Positions 18,030 through 27,173 of a DNA stretch of 64,000 nucleotides are shown here, piece by piece. The notes under the pieces are model-generated. The model did not search any database. It was not told the origin of the DNA and saw nothing but the letters and a program-made list of their open reading frames with translations. The translations under genes were made by a program, and so were the position numbers. Source of the DNA: Terrisporobacter glycolicus ATCC 14880 = DSM 1288 (GTDB taxonomy: Bacteria > Bacillota > Clostridia > Peptostreptococcales > Peptostreptococcaceae); contig NZ_CP117523.1 of assembly GCF_036812735.1 (NCBI RefSeq), forward strand, positions 1,488,001 through 1,552,000, in the 5' to 3' direction. How positions within the stretch are numbered: position 1 is the stretch's first letter; each line of letters begins with the position of its first letter.

Positions 18030-18857
18030 ATGAAAAATTCATTAGATGGGGTATGTAAGATACTATATTTTATATATGGAATGTTTCTAATTTATCCTAT
18101 AAAAACTAGTGAAAAGCAACTAATAACATTGGAAAATGAAGTATGCAAAGAGAGAATAAATAAAAATATTTTTCCCTATAAATTAAATTTCTTCGTTACT
18201 ATAATTTTTTCTATATTTATTCTTTATATAACAGGTGATAAAAGTCTACTTCTACCAAGCTTATTAATGTTGATTACTAGTGGATTGATATTTTATGGTA
18301 GAAAGTTATATTATAAAGCATGCGAGATAGATAAATTATCAAATTTAAACACTAAAAATAATATTAATAGCGCATTGTGGAGATTAAAAGTTTGGTATGA
18401 TAAAAAAGAGACGGTAGAATTTAAATATAGAAAAGTAGAAATTATTGTAAATATATTATATATATTACTAAATGTGATCATACTTAGAAGCTATACATTT
18501 GGATTTTTTGAATTATTATTTATATATTTTATATTGCAAAATTCTTTTGCTCTTATAGAAAATATATTTAATATATTTACGTCTATAAATGGGACTTGTA
18601 CTGGTATATATGAACGTAGAACTAGGTCTAACATAAGTTATTATAAAGTAGTGATTACAGATTATACAAATAAAAGAGAAGTTAAGGTCAAAATAGATTC
18701 TAATTCATTTATGAGTGAAGGAGATTCTTTAGAGGTAGTTCATGGTGTATTCTCGAAGCAGCTAGTTTCTATTAATTCTGTAGTATATTCGAGGGGGAAT
18801 AATAGTAAATTGATGTTTCCAATTGAATGTATAATTATTATTTTATTTTTAAAATAA
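18030..18857 (+). CDS. Multi-pass membrane protein of unknown function
   Basis: 275 residues. Hydrophobic helices at about 50-90 (two) and 138-180 (two), plus a short C-terminal hydrophobic end. Between the last helices, about 188-255, is a soluble domain, NGTCTGIYERRTRSNISYYK then GDSLEVVHGVFSKQLVSI. It resembles the domain in the 4757-5140 protein. GGAGG precedes the ATG. No named family is recognised. Confidence 0.75.
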   Translation: MKNSLDGVCKILYFIYGMFLIYPIKTSEKQLITLENEVCKERINKNIFPYKLNFFVTIIFSIFILYITGDKSLLLPSLLMLITSGLIFYGRKLYYKACEIDKLSNLNTKNNINSALWRLKVWYDKKETVEFKYRKVEIIVNILYILLNVIILRSYTFGFFELLFIYFILQNSFALIENIFNIFTSINGTCTGIYERRTRSNISYYKVVITDYTNKREVKVKIDSNSFMSEGDSLEVVHGVFSKQLVSINSVVYSRGNNSKLMFPIECIIIILFLK

Positions 18858-18949
18858 TAATTGAATTTTTAAAAGTAAACCAGCAAAGACTCACAAGAGA
18901 GATTGGAGTATTTTTACAAATCTAATACAAATTATTAAATTAAGAACTC

Positions 18950-18985
18950 AAGCTATGGAATGAATACGAATACATAGCTTTTTTA
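18950..18985 (+). terminator. Intrinsic terminator
   Basis: Stem AAGCTATG / CATAGCTT with a 15-nt loop and T6. Confidence 0.8.
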
Positions 18986-19076
18986 TACTAAACGTTACAG
19001 AATCATTTAGGACATTGAACAAATAATTTCATATTGCTAGACTCTAATTATAAATAAAAACAATTGGAGAAAAAAT

Positions 19077-20399
19077 ATGAAAAATAATAAATTTAATGAT
19101 AGATATAGTGCAAAGTTAGGTTTTGTAGAAGTAGATATAACACCTAACAAACCAGTAGAAACAGTTGGATTTGGTCGCAAAGATGAAATATCTAGAGGAG
19201 TGTTAAAGCCATTATTAGCCCAAATATTATTATGGGAATTTAAAGATAAAAAGTATTGTCTTATAGCAATAGATCACATTTGCTTTTCAACGGACCATGC
19301 AGACTTATTGCGAACTGATATTGGAAATATATTAAATATTAAAAAAGAAAATGTAATGATTTGCTTTTCTCATACTCACTCTGCACCTAATGAAACTGCT
19401 GAAATTGAATACTTTAGATTTGCTTGTAGTCAAATAAAGTCTGGTATTAAAGAGGCTATAAAAGATATGACTCCAGTTAAAGTAGGATGGGGAAATGCAT
19501 ATGGAGATATAGGCATAAATAGAAGGGATAATTGTGATAAAAGTAACGAAAAAATTGATAGAAGAATAGGAATCTTAAAAGTCACTGATGCAGATAGTGG
19601 GCAGTTACGTCTTTTATTATTAAGATTAACAGCTCATAGCAATGTATTAAAAGCTGATAATTATATGATTTCACCAGATTATTTTGGTGCTGTAAGAGAA
19701 CTTTTAGTGTTAAAATACAACTGTCACATAATGGTTACACAAGGGGCATCAGGTAATGTTTCACCTAAATATTTTAATTCAAATCTAGATTTTGTAATAG
19801 ACGCACAAAATAATAAGAAGTTTGTTAGATCTAAAACAGCTCTTGAAGATATGGCAAAAGAAGTATACGAAAATGTAGACAAAGTAATAAATCTCATAGA
19901 AACGAAAAACACTACAAATCTTGAAATATATTCAGTTTATAAAGAGTTTTATTCTGAAGTTCCTACCTATGAAAGAGCTTTAGAAATTGCAAAAGAAGCA
20001 AAAATAGAATGTAATATAGATGGCACAAGGTGGTTAAAAGAAGTTAAAAAACTAATCCATGCAAAAGTTGAAAAACAAATTGATAATATGGAAATTCAGT
20101 ACTTTGTTTTGAATAATGGCTGTATTTGTGGTGTAGCCAATGAAATAATGTGTGAGTTTGCCTTAAGTGCCATGACTATAATGAACAATGATAAATTTTA
20201 TTTAGGTGGATATACAAATGGTTGTACAGGTTATTTGCCAACAGAGTATGAGTTTGATGAAGGTGGTTATGAAGTATATTGGTCAATGTTAATATATTAT
20301 ATTTATTACAGAAGAGTATTTCCTTTAAATCGCAATTCAGCAACAATACTTATTGAAACAGCGTTACAAAATGTACAAAAACATTTAATACATAATTAA
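19077..20399 (+). CDS. Neutral/alkaline ceramidase-like protein
   Basis: 440 residues. The N-terminal part carries features of the neutral/alkaline ceramidase N-terminal domain: AKLGFVEVDITPNKPVETVG, a metal-binding CFSHTHSAPNET, an SNVL/SPDYFG region and QGASGNVSPK, which parallels the ceramidase GxNGDVSP loop. There is no signal peptide, unlike secreted ceramidases, so it is likely cytosolic. In this group the true substrate is unknown and may be a non-sphingolipid amide. It stands alone between two terminators. Confidence 0.75.
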   Translation: MKNNKFNDRYSAKLGFVEVDITPNKPVETVGFGRKDEISRGVLKPLLAQILLWEFKDKKYCLIAIDHICFSTDHADLLRTDIGNILNIKKENVMICFSHTHSAPNETAEIEYFRFACSQIKSGIKEAIKDMTPVKVGWGNAYGDIGINRRDNCDKSNEKIDRRIGILKVTDADSGQLRLLLLRLTAHSNVLKADNYMISPDYFGAVRELLVLKYNCHIMVTQGASGNVSPKYFNSNLDFVIDAQNNKKFVRSKTALEDMAKEVYENVDKVINLIETKNTTNLEIYSVYKEFYSEVPTYERALEIAKEAKIECNIDGTRWLKEVKKLIHAKVEKQIDNMEIQYFVLNNGCICGVANEIMCEFALSAMTIMNNDKFYLGGYTNGCTGYLPTEYEFDEGGYEVYWSMLIYYIYYRRVFPLNRNSATILIETALQNVQKHLIHN

Positions 20400-20474
20400 A
20401 AAGTATTAAATTTAAAATTATGTTTTATAGATTAAGACAAGGAGAACCCTATAACAAGTAACTAAGTTTAGACT

Positions 20475-20510
20475 AAAAATAGTTAATATTAAGGTATTAA
20501 CTATTTTTTT
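20475..20510 (+). terminator. Intrinsic terminator
   Basis: A perfect 14-bp stem AAAAATAGTTAATA / TATTAACTATTTTT, 6-nt loop, with extra T. Confidence 0.9.
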
Positions 20511-20656
20511 ATTTTTAAGGAAAACAATAATTGATGAATATGACTGATGATATTACTATTTATAGTATAGAAAGTGAGTAGAGTCAGGGAAAACTTTAGA
20601 AATGGGGGTTAATATACTATGAAATTAAAGAAAATAATATTCAAAAGGAGAAATGC

Positions 20657-21234
20657 ATGAAAAAGATAATTATACTATTTACGCTGTTAACCTGTATTTG
20701 CATAACAGGATGTTCTATAAAGAAGGAAAGAACGAATCATTTAAAAAACAGAAAATAATAAAGTCGAAAATATAGAATCAATAAACTATATAATTGAAAA
20801 AGATAAAAGCACAGAGGGGTTACTGTCAATAATATATTTAAGCTATGACAATTATGAAAATACAGATAATGTTGGGAAGCTTAATATGATTTACAATACT
20901 TATGATATTGGTATGTTTAAAAAGTTTTCTAAAAAATAGTAGATGATAAACAGTCACCACTTTATGATACATATAATAAAATTGTTGAAGATATGTGTGA
21001 TAATAATGATTTAACTTTAAATGACATAGAAAAAATGATTAATATAAAACCACCTTGAGACAATCACTTAGAAAAATTGGCTTTAATAATATGAAAAAGG
21101 TTGTTTTAAAAAATAATACCATAAATGTACTTCTTTTTATGATGACAACTCATGTTTTTGCTAGTGAAAATGAGAGAGATAAGTTTATTGATTTTAATTT
21201 CCAAATACTCTATCTATACAGTGAATTTATTTAA
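20657..21234 (+). pseudogene. Decayed lipoprotein gene with several frameshifts
   Basis: The start is intact: AAAGGAG, then MKKIIILFTLLTCICITGCS, a lipoprotein signal with the lipobox cysteine. The frame then ends after about 33 residues. Shifting frame gives ENNKVENIESINYIIEKDKS and more to a TAG near 20939. A further shift gives IVDDKQSPLYDTYNKIVEDM and NDIEKMINIKPP to TGA at 21058. Another gives LRKIGFNNMKKVVLKNNTIN to TAA at 21234. At least three lesions are needed, so this is a dead gene. Confidence 0.75.
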
Positions 21235-21289
21235 ATATCATAGAATATATATTATATATGCACAAAAAATGTAATGATGGAGTGATAAT

Positions 21290-22222
21290 ATGATAAATAG
21301 ACGTATTAAAAGTTATATAAACTTATACCAATCCAGCCACTTTTCAAAAAGCATCAACGAAGCTATTTATAATCTATGCAAGCATAATAAAAAATTATTA
21401 AGTATAAATAAAATAGGGGAATCGGTACAAGGAACACCTATACTATCTATAACTATAGGTGAAGGAAGTACAAAAATATTAATTCAAGGAACACATCATG
21501 CTAGAGAATCTATTACAACCATATTGATATTAGACCAAATCAACTATCTTTTAAAATTATATAAAATGGATCAAAGTATAAATAATATGAGTATTAATAA
21601 ACTTTTGAAATATGTAACTTTTGTTTTTGTGCCATTAGTTAATCCAGATGGTGCAGATTTAGTAATAAACGGAGGTAAATATATACCTTCAGAGTATAAA
21701 TATAAACTCTATCTAAAAGAAGAATTATTTTCTCGTTGGAAAGCTAATATAAATGGAGTAGATTTAAATAGAAATTACCCAACCAAGTACCCTGATGATG
21801 ATAGTGTAACCCATCCACATTATGCTTTTTATAAAGGACCGTATTATTTCTCGGAACCAGAAACCTGTTCCTTAAAATGTTTGACAGAAAAATACTTATT
21901 TGATGGGACAATTTCTTATCATTCTTCAGGAGAGATAATTTACTATAGGTATAATCAATTAAATATAGAAAGGGATTTGGCTATAGCTAGCAAAATATCT
22001 AAGGAGACAGGATATGTTTTAGAAGAAGAAAAAGAGCATGTTACAGGTAGTGGATATAAAGATTGGTTTATTGAAAATTATGAAAAACCAGGACTAACTC
22101 TAGAAGTATCACCATATGTAGGGGAGCAGAAAGTTCCTGTAGAAAATTATAGAGATATATTTGAAAGAAATAAAAATGTACCTATGCTATTTGCGCAAGA
22201 AGTTTTTTATAGAGTGGTATAA
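21290..22222 (+). CDS. M14 family zinc carboxypeptidase/endopeptidase
   Basis: 310 residues, one M14 domain. Zinc ligands His70 and Glu73 lie in GTHHARE and His211 in ISYHSSGE. Substrate-carboxylate residues lie in DLNRNYP (about 159-164), and the general base Glu272 in LTLEVSPY. The complete active site implies activity. The form without signal peptide or cell-wall-binding repeats fits a cytosolic enzyme of the gamma-D-glutamyl-diamino acid (murein peptide) type, but the substrate is inferred. The ribosome site is GGAGTG. Confidence 0.9.
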   Translation: MINRRIKSYINLYQSSHFSKSINEAIYNLCKHNKKLLSINKIGESVQGTPILSITIGEGSTKILIQGTHHARESITTILILDQINYLLKLYKMDQSINNMSINKLLKYVTFVFVPLVNPDGADLVINGGKYIPSEYKYKLYLKEELFSRWKANINGVDLNRNYPTKYPDDDSVTHPHYAFYKGPYYFSEPETCSLKCLTEKYLFDGTISYHSSGEIIYYRYNQLNIERDLAIASKISKETGYVLEEEKEHVTGSGYKDWFIENYEKPGLTLEVSPYVGEQKVPVENYRDIFERNKNVPMLFAQEVFYRVV

Positions 22223-22333
22223 ATATTGAAGTCTCACATTTTTTTAATATTACAATGATTTAACAGATTGTATTTAATTAGAATAAAAATTTATAAATAA
22301 AATTGTTATTATTTAGTATAAGGAGAAAAATAA

Positions 22334-22753
22334 ATGAAGCATATGTTAAGTACAGAAGACTTTACTATTGAAATAGAAATTAATATATTTGAACAAGAAA
22401 TAGATTATCCTGAAAATTCAACTTTAAACATCTATGTAGAAAGTGATAAATTTGGAGCTCGAACAACTATGGATATTGATATAAAAGACTTTGTAGTGTT
22501 TGTGTGCGATTTAAAACACTTATATGATTTTTTAGATGGTTCAGCAAAACTAGAGGAAGCATATAGTATATCTAATTACATAGAGTTTTTTGGAAATGGT
22601 AAAGGGCATATTGTTGTAAAAGGTTGTCTAAATAACCATTGTAGAAATGGTTTTGAACAAGAATTAAGTTTTGAGAATGAGTTTGACCAAACTTACTTAA
22701 AAACATTTGTAAAAGAGCTTTATCAGCTTTATAATAAATACCCACATAAATAA
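22334..22753 (+). CDS. Hypothetical protein, possible WapI-type immunity protein
   Basis: 139 acidic residues. The pattern of strands followed by KGHIVVKGCLNNHCRNGFEQ and a terminal DQTYLKTFVKELYQLYNKYP helix recalls the family annotated as WapI immunity proteins. The match is by eye only, and no cognate WapA/Rhs toxin is nearby. AAGGAG precedes the ATG. Confidence 0.6.
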   Translation: MKHMLSTEDFTIEIEINIFEQEIDYPENSTLNIYVESDKFGARTTMDIDIKDFVVFVCDLKHLYDFLDGSAKLEEAYSISNYIEFFGNGKGHIVVKGCLNNHCRNGFEQELSFENEFDQTYLKTFVKELYQLYNKYPHK

Positions 22754-22847
22754 AATCTATAAGGTTAAATTATTTAAAAAATCATAAAATAAATTCCAAT
22801 ATATAGAGCAGACTTAAAAGTAAGAATTTGTAAAGGGGATATAAATA

Positions 22848-23399
22848 TTGAATAATAATATACAAAAATTTTCAGATGCTTTTCCAAAAGAATTAGAAAT
22901 TGATATTAGGGTTATTTGGGAAAATATTAATTTAAATAAAAAAATAGATGGAAGTTCCACATTTGAAATCCAAATTGATAAAGAAAAAATAAGTATTCCA
23001 GAAAGAATTTATTGTGAAGAACCCAAAGAATACCAAATTGAGAAATTAACACAATTTCAAAGGCGTATATTTAATTGTTATCTTACACGCCATCATAATG
23101 GTTATGTAAGGCAAAGTGCATTAAGAAATATTTTTAGCGAAAATGTGGAAAAATGGATGATTCCATATATTTTAAGATTAACAGGGGAATATGTAGAAGG
23201 TATTCTTAAAGATATTTATATAAATATAGATTTAATAAATGTAAATGATTTAAAAGATTTTATTAATAATAATAAAGATTTCATTAAATTAAATCAATGT
23301 AGAATATTAAGCTATTGGAATGAATATCACAGACACATAGAGAAAAATAATTATGTAGGATTTAAACTTATAGAAAAAATAAATTTTTTTATGGATTGA
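22848..23399 (+). CDS. Conserved hypothetical protein
   Basis: 183 residues, TTG start with AAAGGGG 8 nt upstream. It is soluble and charged, with the central segment FQRRIFNCYLTRHHNGYVRQ and RLTGEYVEGILKDIY. I recognise no domain. The helix-rich middle with conserved-looking Arg/His/Trp suggests a real protein family in clostridia. It is downstream of another orphan protein and upstream of a broken acetyltransferase, so this looks like a decaying accessory patch. Confidence 0.7.
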   Translation: MNNNIQKFSDAFPKELEIDIRVIWENINLNKKIDGSSTFEIQIDKEKISIPERIYCEEPKEYQIEKLTQFQRRIFNCYLTRHHNGYVRQSALRNIFSENVEKWMIPYILRLTGEYVEGILKDIYINIDLINVNDLKDFINNNKDFIKLNQCRILSYWNEYHRHIEKNNYVGFKLIEKINFFMD

Positions 23400-23456
23400 T
23401 AACTTCCAATTTATTTGCTAAAGCTATAAATAGTAAGTTTGTGGAGGAGATTAGGA

Positions 23457-23674
23457 ATGCTTATAAGAAGGTATGAAACATCAGATTGTAAAGATTTAGC
23501 AGAACTGTTTTATAATATAGTATATTGGAATACATTTTTGGTGTGGGAAAAGTAACTACACATGCTTCAATTACGGCAAAATCATTTTTTGAGAAAGGAG
23601 GGTACAAAGTTATTAAGAAACAAAATCTAGAAAGAAATGGGGTTTTGCTAGAGAATTATGTTATGGAGAAATAA
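23457..23674 (+). pseudogene. GNAT acetyltransferase remnant with internal deletion
   Basis: GGAGG and an ATG start MLIRRYETSDCKDLAELFYN, the first strand and helix of a GNAT protein. After a large internal deletion and a frame change, the usual end appears: VTTHASITAKSFFEKGGYKV, IKKQNLERNGVLLENYVMEK, stop at 23674. About 70-80 central residues, including the acetyl-CoA loop, are missing. Confidence 0.8.
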
Positions 23675-23740
23675 ATAGATTTAATAAGTTATGAAGCGGA
23701 ATCGTTATAAATTATAGACAAGTTATTTGGGGGGAATAAA

Positions 23741-24151
23741 ATGAAAAAGAGATTAGTTTTATTTATAACTTTTATAGTTATATTATTAACAGTTGGATGT
23801 TCAAGTGCTGTAACACCTAAATTACATGGATTTTATCAAAGTGATCAGATAAATGGTCATTTTATTCAACTCTCATTCCAAATAGATGATAATACATTCG
23901 TTGAATATATTGATAATATAGAAGTCAATAAAGGAACATATGAAAATTTAAAAGATAATACATATGAATTAAAAGGTAATAAAAGAAAATTAGAAATTAA
24001 ATTGGAACAAAATAATTCTTTCAATCTAAATATACATAAGATAAATAATGGTAATATAATAGAAATGAAAAAAATTGATGATATACCAACATACTTTAAA
24101 CAACAATTTAGTGATAAAGAAAAAGAAGATGTGAAAGATTTATTAAATTAA
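23741..24151 (+). CDS. Small lipoprotein
   Basis: 136 residues with a lipoprotein signal (MKKRLVLFITFIVILLTVGC; lipid on Cys20). The mature protein looks like a single small beta-barrel (LHGFYQSDQINGHFIQLSF ... YENLKDNTYELKG), a lipocalin-like or DUF-type layout that is common in clostridial lipoproteins. The function is unknown. TGGGGGG precedes the ATG. Confidence 0.8.
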   Translation: MKKRLVLFITFIVILLTVGCSSAVTPKLHGFYQSDQINGHFIQLSFQIDDNTFVEYIDNIEVNKGTYENLKDNTYELKGNKRKLEIKLEQNNSFNLNIHKINNGNIIEMKKIDDIPTYFKQQFSDKEKEDVKDLLN

Positions 24152-24237
24152 TAGCTGCATAGAATATACAATTATATACATGAAGTTCATACCATATTAA
24201 GATTATTTTTTTGCTTTTATTTAAATAAATATTTATA

Positions 24238-24259
24238 ATATGACACACTCATGTCATAT
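24238..24259. promoter_or_regulatory. Inverted repeat, candidate operator before the GyrI-like gene
   Basis: ATATGACA, six bases, TGTCATAT: a perfect 8-bp dyad 45 bp before the start codon, in the expected promoter region. It could bind a dimeric repressor; which one is not visible. Confidence 0.45.
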
Positions 24260-24303
24260 CACTTTAGATATACTTTAAGAAAAAGTAGATAGGAGAATTG
24301 GAT

Positions 24304-24765
24304 ATGAATTATGAAATAGTCAATTTAAAAGAGAAACAAGTTGTAGGTTTAATAAAAGAAACTACTAATAACAACAATAAGGCAGTTGAGGATATTAAAA
24401 CATTATGGGAAGAGTTTTTAATGAAAGGTCATTATGAAAAGATAAAAAACAGAAAAGATAATAAAACTATTGGGCTATATACAGATTATCAAGGTGACTT
24501 TACTCAGAAATATAACTTTATTTGTTGTTGTGAAGTGAACAAAATTGATAGCATAGAAAGTCCATTAGTAAGTAAAACAATCCCAAGTGGAAAATATGCT
24601 AAATTTATTATAAATGGTGATGTTCAAAATTCAGTAGGAGAATTTTGGATGGAATTATGGCAAATGGATTTAGATAGGAAGTATTCTTGTGATTTTGAAG
24701 AATATCAAAATAATACAGAAGATATGCAAAACCAAGAAATTCATGTTTATATTTCTATAAACTAA
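24304..24765 (+). CDS. GyrI-like / AraC-type effector-binding-domain protein
   Basis: 153 residues, a single GyrI-like small-molecule-binding domain (AraC_E_bind type). It opens MNYEIVNLKEKQVVGLIKET, has a central LYTDYQGDFTQKYNFICCCE and the later SGKYAKFIINGD strand, and ends HVYISIN. There is no DNA-binding domain. Stand-alone versions can bind or sequester hydrophobic drugs. I use ATG at 24304 because AGGAG lies 8 nt before it; the upstream TTG is too close. A dyad operator candidate lies upstream. Confidence 0.8.
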   Translation: MNYEIVNLKEKQVVGLIKETTNNNNKAVEDIKTLWEEFLMKGHYEKIKNRKDNKTIGLYTDYQGDFTQKYNFICCCEVNKIDSIESPLVSKTIPSGKYAKFIINGDVQNSVGEFWMELWQMDLDRKYSCDFEEYQNNTEDMQNQEIHVYISIN

Positions 24766-24791
24766 TATAATTAAGTAGCTTTTTATATTAA

Positions 24792-24829
24792 AATAGGAAC
24801 TAAATAAAATAAATTATTTAGCTCCTATT
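24792..24829. terminator. Terminator between convergent genes
   Basis: A 16-bp stem AATAGGAACTAAATAA / TTATTTAGCTCCTATT with one mismatch. The T-rich tail is better on the minus strand (cupin gene) than on the plus strand. Confidence 0.8.
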
Positions 24830-24844
24830 ACACATTGTAATTAA

Positions 24845-25429
24845 TTAATATCTAAATTCATGCCCACTAGACTCGGCAGCTTCTGCATCTGCTTTAGTTT
24901 GATGTATTGTATTTTTTGGATGCTGAGGCGGAGCATAGATAGCATAGAGTTTAAGTGGTCTACTTCCTATATTTTTAACATTGTGCCACGTGCCAGCAGG
25001 TATCATAATAGCATAGTCAGCAGATATTTTTTTTTGAAAACTAAGATTATCTTGGCTATCTCCCATTTGAACAAGCGCATCACCATCTTCAATTCTTATA
25101 AATTGATCTCCCATTGTATGAACTTCAAGACCTATATCATCACCAATATCAATACTCATTAGAGTAACTTGCAAATTATTTCCTGTCCACAAGGCTGTAC
25201 GGAAAGTATTGTTTTGTTTGGTTGCATCTTCAATATTAACCACAATAGGATTTGGACCATAATCCTTTAATATAATATCAGCTCTTTTATATATTGGTTT
25301 AGTGTATTCAAAAGAGTATGGGTACATATTATATATTTGTTGGTTACCCCAATAAGGGTATGAATACATGTTGTACATTGGTGGTGGCATAATACAAGGA
25401 TATGGATATGGGTTAGGAATATCAGGCAT
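24845..25429 (-). CDS. Cupin-domain protein
   Basis: 194 residues. A Pro/Tyr-rich N-terminal tail (PNPYPYPCIMPPPMYNMYSY...) is followed by a cupin barrel. The metal-site motifs are GLEVHTMGDQFIRIEDGDA and IPAGTWHNVKNIGSRPLKLY. The C-terminal YAIYAPPQHPKNTIHQTKAD is typical of a small cupin family common in Firmicutes. The tail resembles spore-coat or surface proteins, so a coat location is possible but unproven. The ribosome site AGGAGTG precedes the ATG. The reaction is unknown. Confidence 0.85.
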   Translation of the reverse strand: MPDIPNPYPYPCIMPPPMYNMYSYPYWGNQQIYNMYPYSFEYTKPIYKRADIILKDYGPNPIVVNIEDATKQNNTFRTALWTGNNLQVTLMSIDIGDDIGLEVHTMGDQFIRIEDGDALVQMGDSQDNLSFQKKISADYAIMIPAGTWHNVKNIGSRPLKLYAIYAPPQHPKNTIHQTKADAEAAESSGHEFRY

Positions 25430-25668
25430 ATTTATTTATCACTCCTTTTATGAACTTTATAGAATTATATGATGAACTTTCAAATAAATTACTTAGAATT
25501 TACAAATAGGCTTATTTAGCAGATATCAAGGCTATGACTTATTTAAAATATAGTAAAACTAAAAATAGTAATTTATCGAATAGTTATACTTTTATTTAAT
25601 CGTAAAATGTTAATAATATGTTATAGAGTAATTTGTATTTATACTAATTTTAGAGGTGAATAATATAT

Positions 25669-26964
25669 ATGATTATTTTTATAAATATACTTTTAGTATT
25701 TTTTCTTGTATTTTTAAATGGATTTTTCGTTGCTACTGAGTTTGCTATGGTAAAAGTGAGGAAATCTAGGATAGAAACACTGATACTTCAAGGTAATAAA
25801 CGTGCTAATAATACTTTAATTATTGTTAAAGACTTAAACTCATACTTATCTGCTTGTCAGCTTGGAATAACTTTAGCATCTTTAGGACTTGGATGGGTAG
25901 GAGAGCCTGCTGTTTTACGTTTGTTAATGCCAATATTTAATCTATTTCATTTGCCATCAAGTTTGGCACATTCAATCTCATTTGTTATTGCGTTTTCAAT
26001 TATAACTGGTTTTCATATTGTACTTGGTGAATTGGTTCCTAAATCACTGGCAATTATAAGCTCAGAAAAAGTAGCTTTGAGTACAGCCCTTCCACTTATA
26101 CTTTTTTATAAAATAACCTATCCAGTTATGTGGATATTTAACCATAGCACAAATTGGATACTAAAGGTATTTGGACTTTCTCAAGTTGATGAACATAAAT
26201 CAGTTCATACTGATGAGGAACTAAAGTTATTAGTTGAAGAAAGTTATAACCACGGTTTAGTAGATAAAACTGAATTAAATCTTGTATCTAATATATTCGA
26301 TTTTACTGATAAAACTGTAAAAGAAATAATGGTACCACGAACTGATATTAGAAATATTTTCATAGAAGATTCTTTTGAGGATATTATATCTTACACATTT
26401 AATGAACAGCTTACTAGATATCCTGTGTGTAATGGTAATAAAGACAATGTTATTGGATTTATACATATTAAGGATTTATATAAGCAAAAGATTGAGGGTA
26501 ATAATGAAAATATAAAAAATATTATTCGTGAGATTAAACTTGTGCCAGAATCTATGTCAATAAGTGAACTTCTTAAAATATTTAAAGAAGATAAAGGCCA
26601 AGTTGCATTAATTATTGATGAATATGGAGGGACAGCTGGTTTAGTAACTATTGAAGATATTTTAGAAGAAATTGTTGGTGAAATTCAAGATGAGTTTGAT
26701 GAAGAAGAAGATGCAATTATTAAAACTGAAGACAACAGCTATATTGTGGATGGAAAGGTACTTATTGAAGATATAAGCGAACTTTTACATATAGATATTG
26801 AAGAGGAAAATATCGATACTATGGGAGGATGGGCTTATACCCAATTAGAGTCATATCCACAAGTTAATGATAAATTTACTTATGAACATTATGAGTTTAT
26901 TATATTAAAATGTGATAGAAAAAGAATAAACAAATTATTGATTAAAAATTTATCCAATAAATAA
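25669..26964 (+). CDS. CNNM/CBS transporter (hemolysin C family)
   Basis: 431 residues. The CNNM (DUF21) membrane domain (about 1-190, opening IFINILLVFFLVFLNGFFVA) is followed by a CBS pair (about 215-335: VKEIMVPRTDIR and GQVALIIDEYGGTAGLVTIE) and a C-terminal CorC/HlyC domain (about 350-430). This is the standard architecture of Mg/Co efflux or Na-coupled metal transporters; the hemolysin name is historical. A second, related gene follows after a strong terminator. Confidence 0.93.
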   Translation: MIIFINILLVFFLVFLNGFFVATEFAMVKVRKSRIETLILQGNKRANNTLIIVKDLNSYLSACQLGITLASLGLGWVGEPAVLRLLMPIFNLFHLPSSLAHSISFVIAFSIITGFHIVLGELVPKSLAIISSEKVALSTALPLILFYKITYPVMWIFNHSTNWILKVFGLSQVDEHKSVHTDEELKLLVEESYNHGLVDKTELNLVSNIFDFTDKTVKEIMVPRTDIRNIFIEDSFEDIISYTFNEQLTRYPVCNGNKDNVIGFIHIKDLYKQKIEGNNENIKNIIREIKLVPESMSISELLKIFKEDKGQVALIIDEYGGTAGLVTIEDILEEIVGEIQDEFDEEEDAIIKTEDNSYIVDGKVLIEDISELLHIDIEEENIDTMGGWAYTQLESYPQVNDKFTYEHYEFIILKCDRKRINKLLIKNLSNK

Positions 26965-27017
26965 TAAAAGGCCCTTTTAGAAATTAAAAAGATAACTAAA
27001 AGGGCCTTTTATTATTT
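26963..27017. terminator. Strong terminator between the two CNNM genes
   Basis: A perfect 18-bp stem AATAAAAGGCCCTTTTAG / CTAAAAGGGCCTTTTATT around a 15-nt loop. The left arm overlaps the stop codon of the first gene, and the symmetric A/T flanks let it work both ways. Confidence 0.92.
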
Positions 27018-27173
27018 ATTTTTGTAGTCCTTTTGTTAAGTTAAAATATTTTAATATATATAATATTGATAAAAGATAATTGATAGATTATAATGTATAT
27101 TAAATAAATTTTACCCAATGGTAATTAATGAATCTTTATTTTAAATTTTAATTATTATTTTAAGGAGGAAGAA

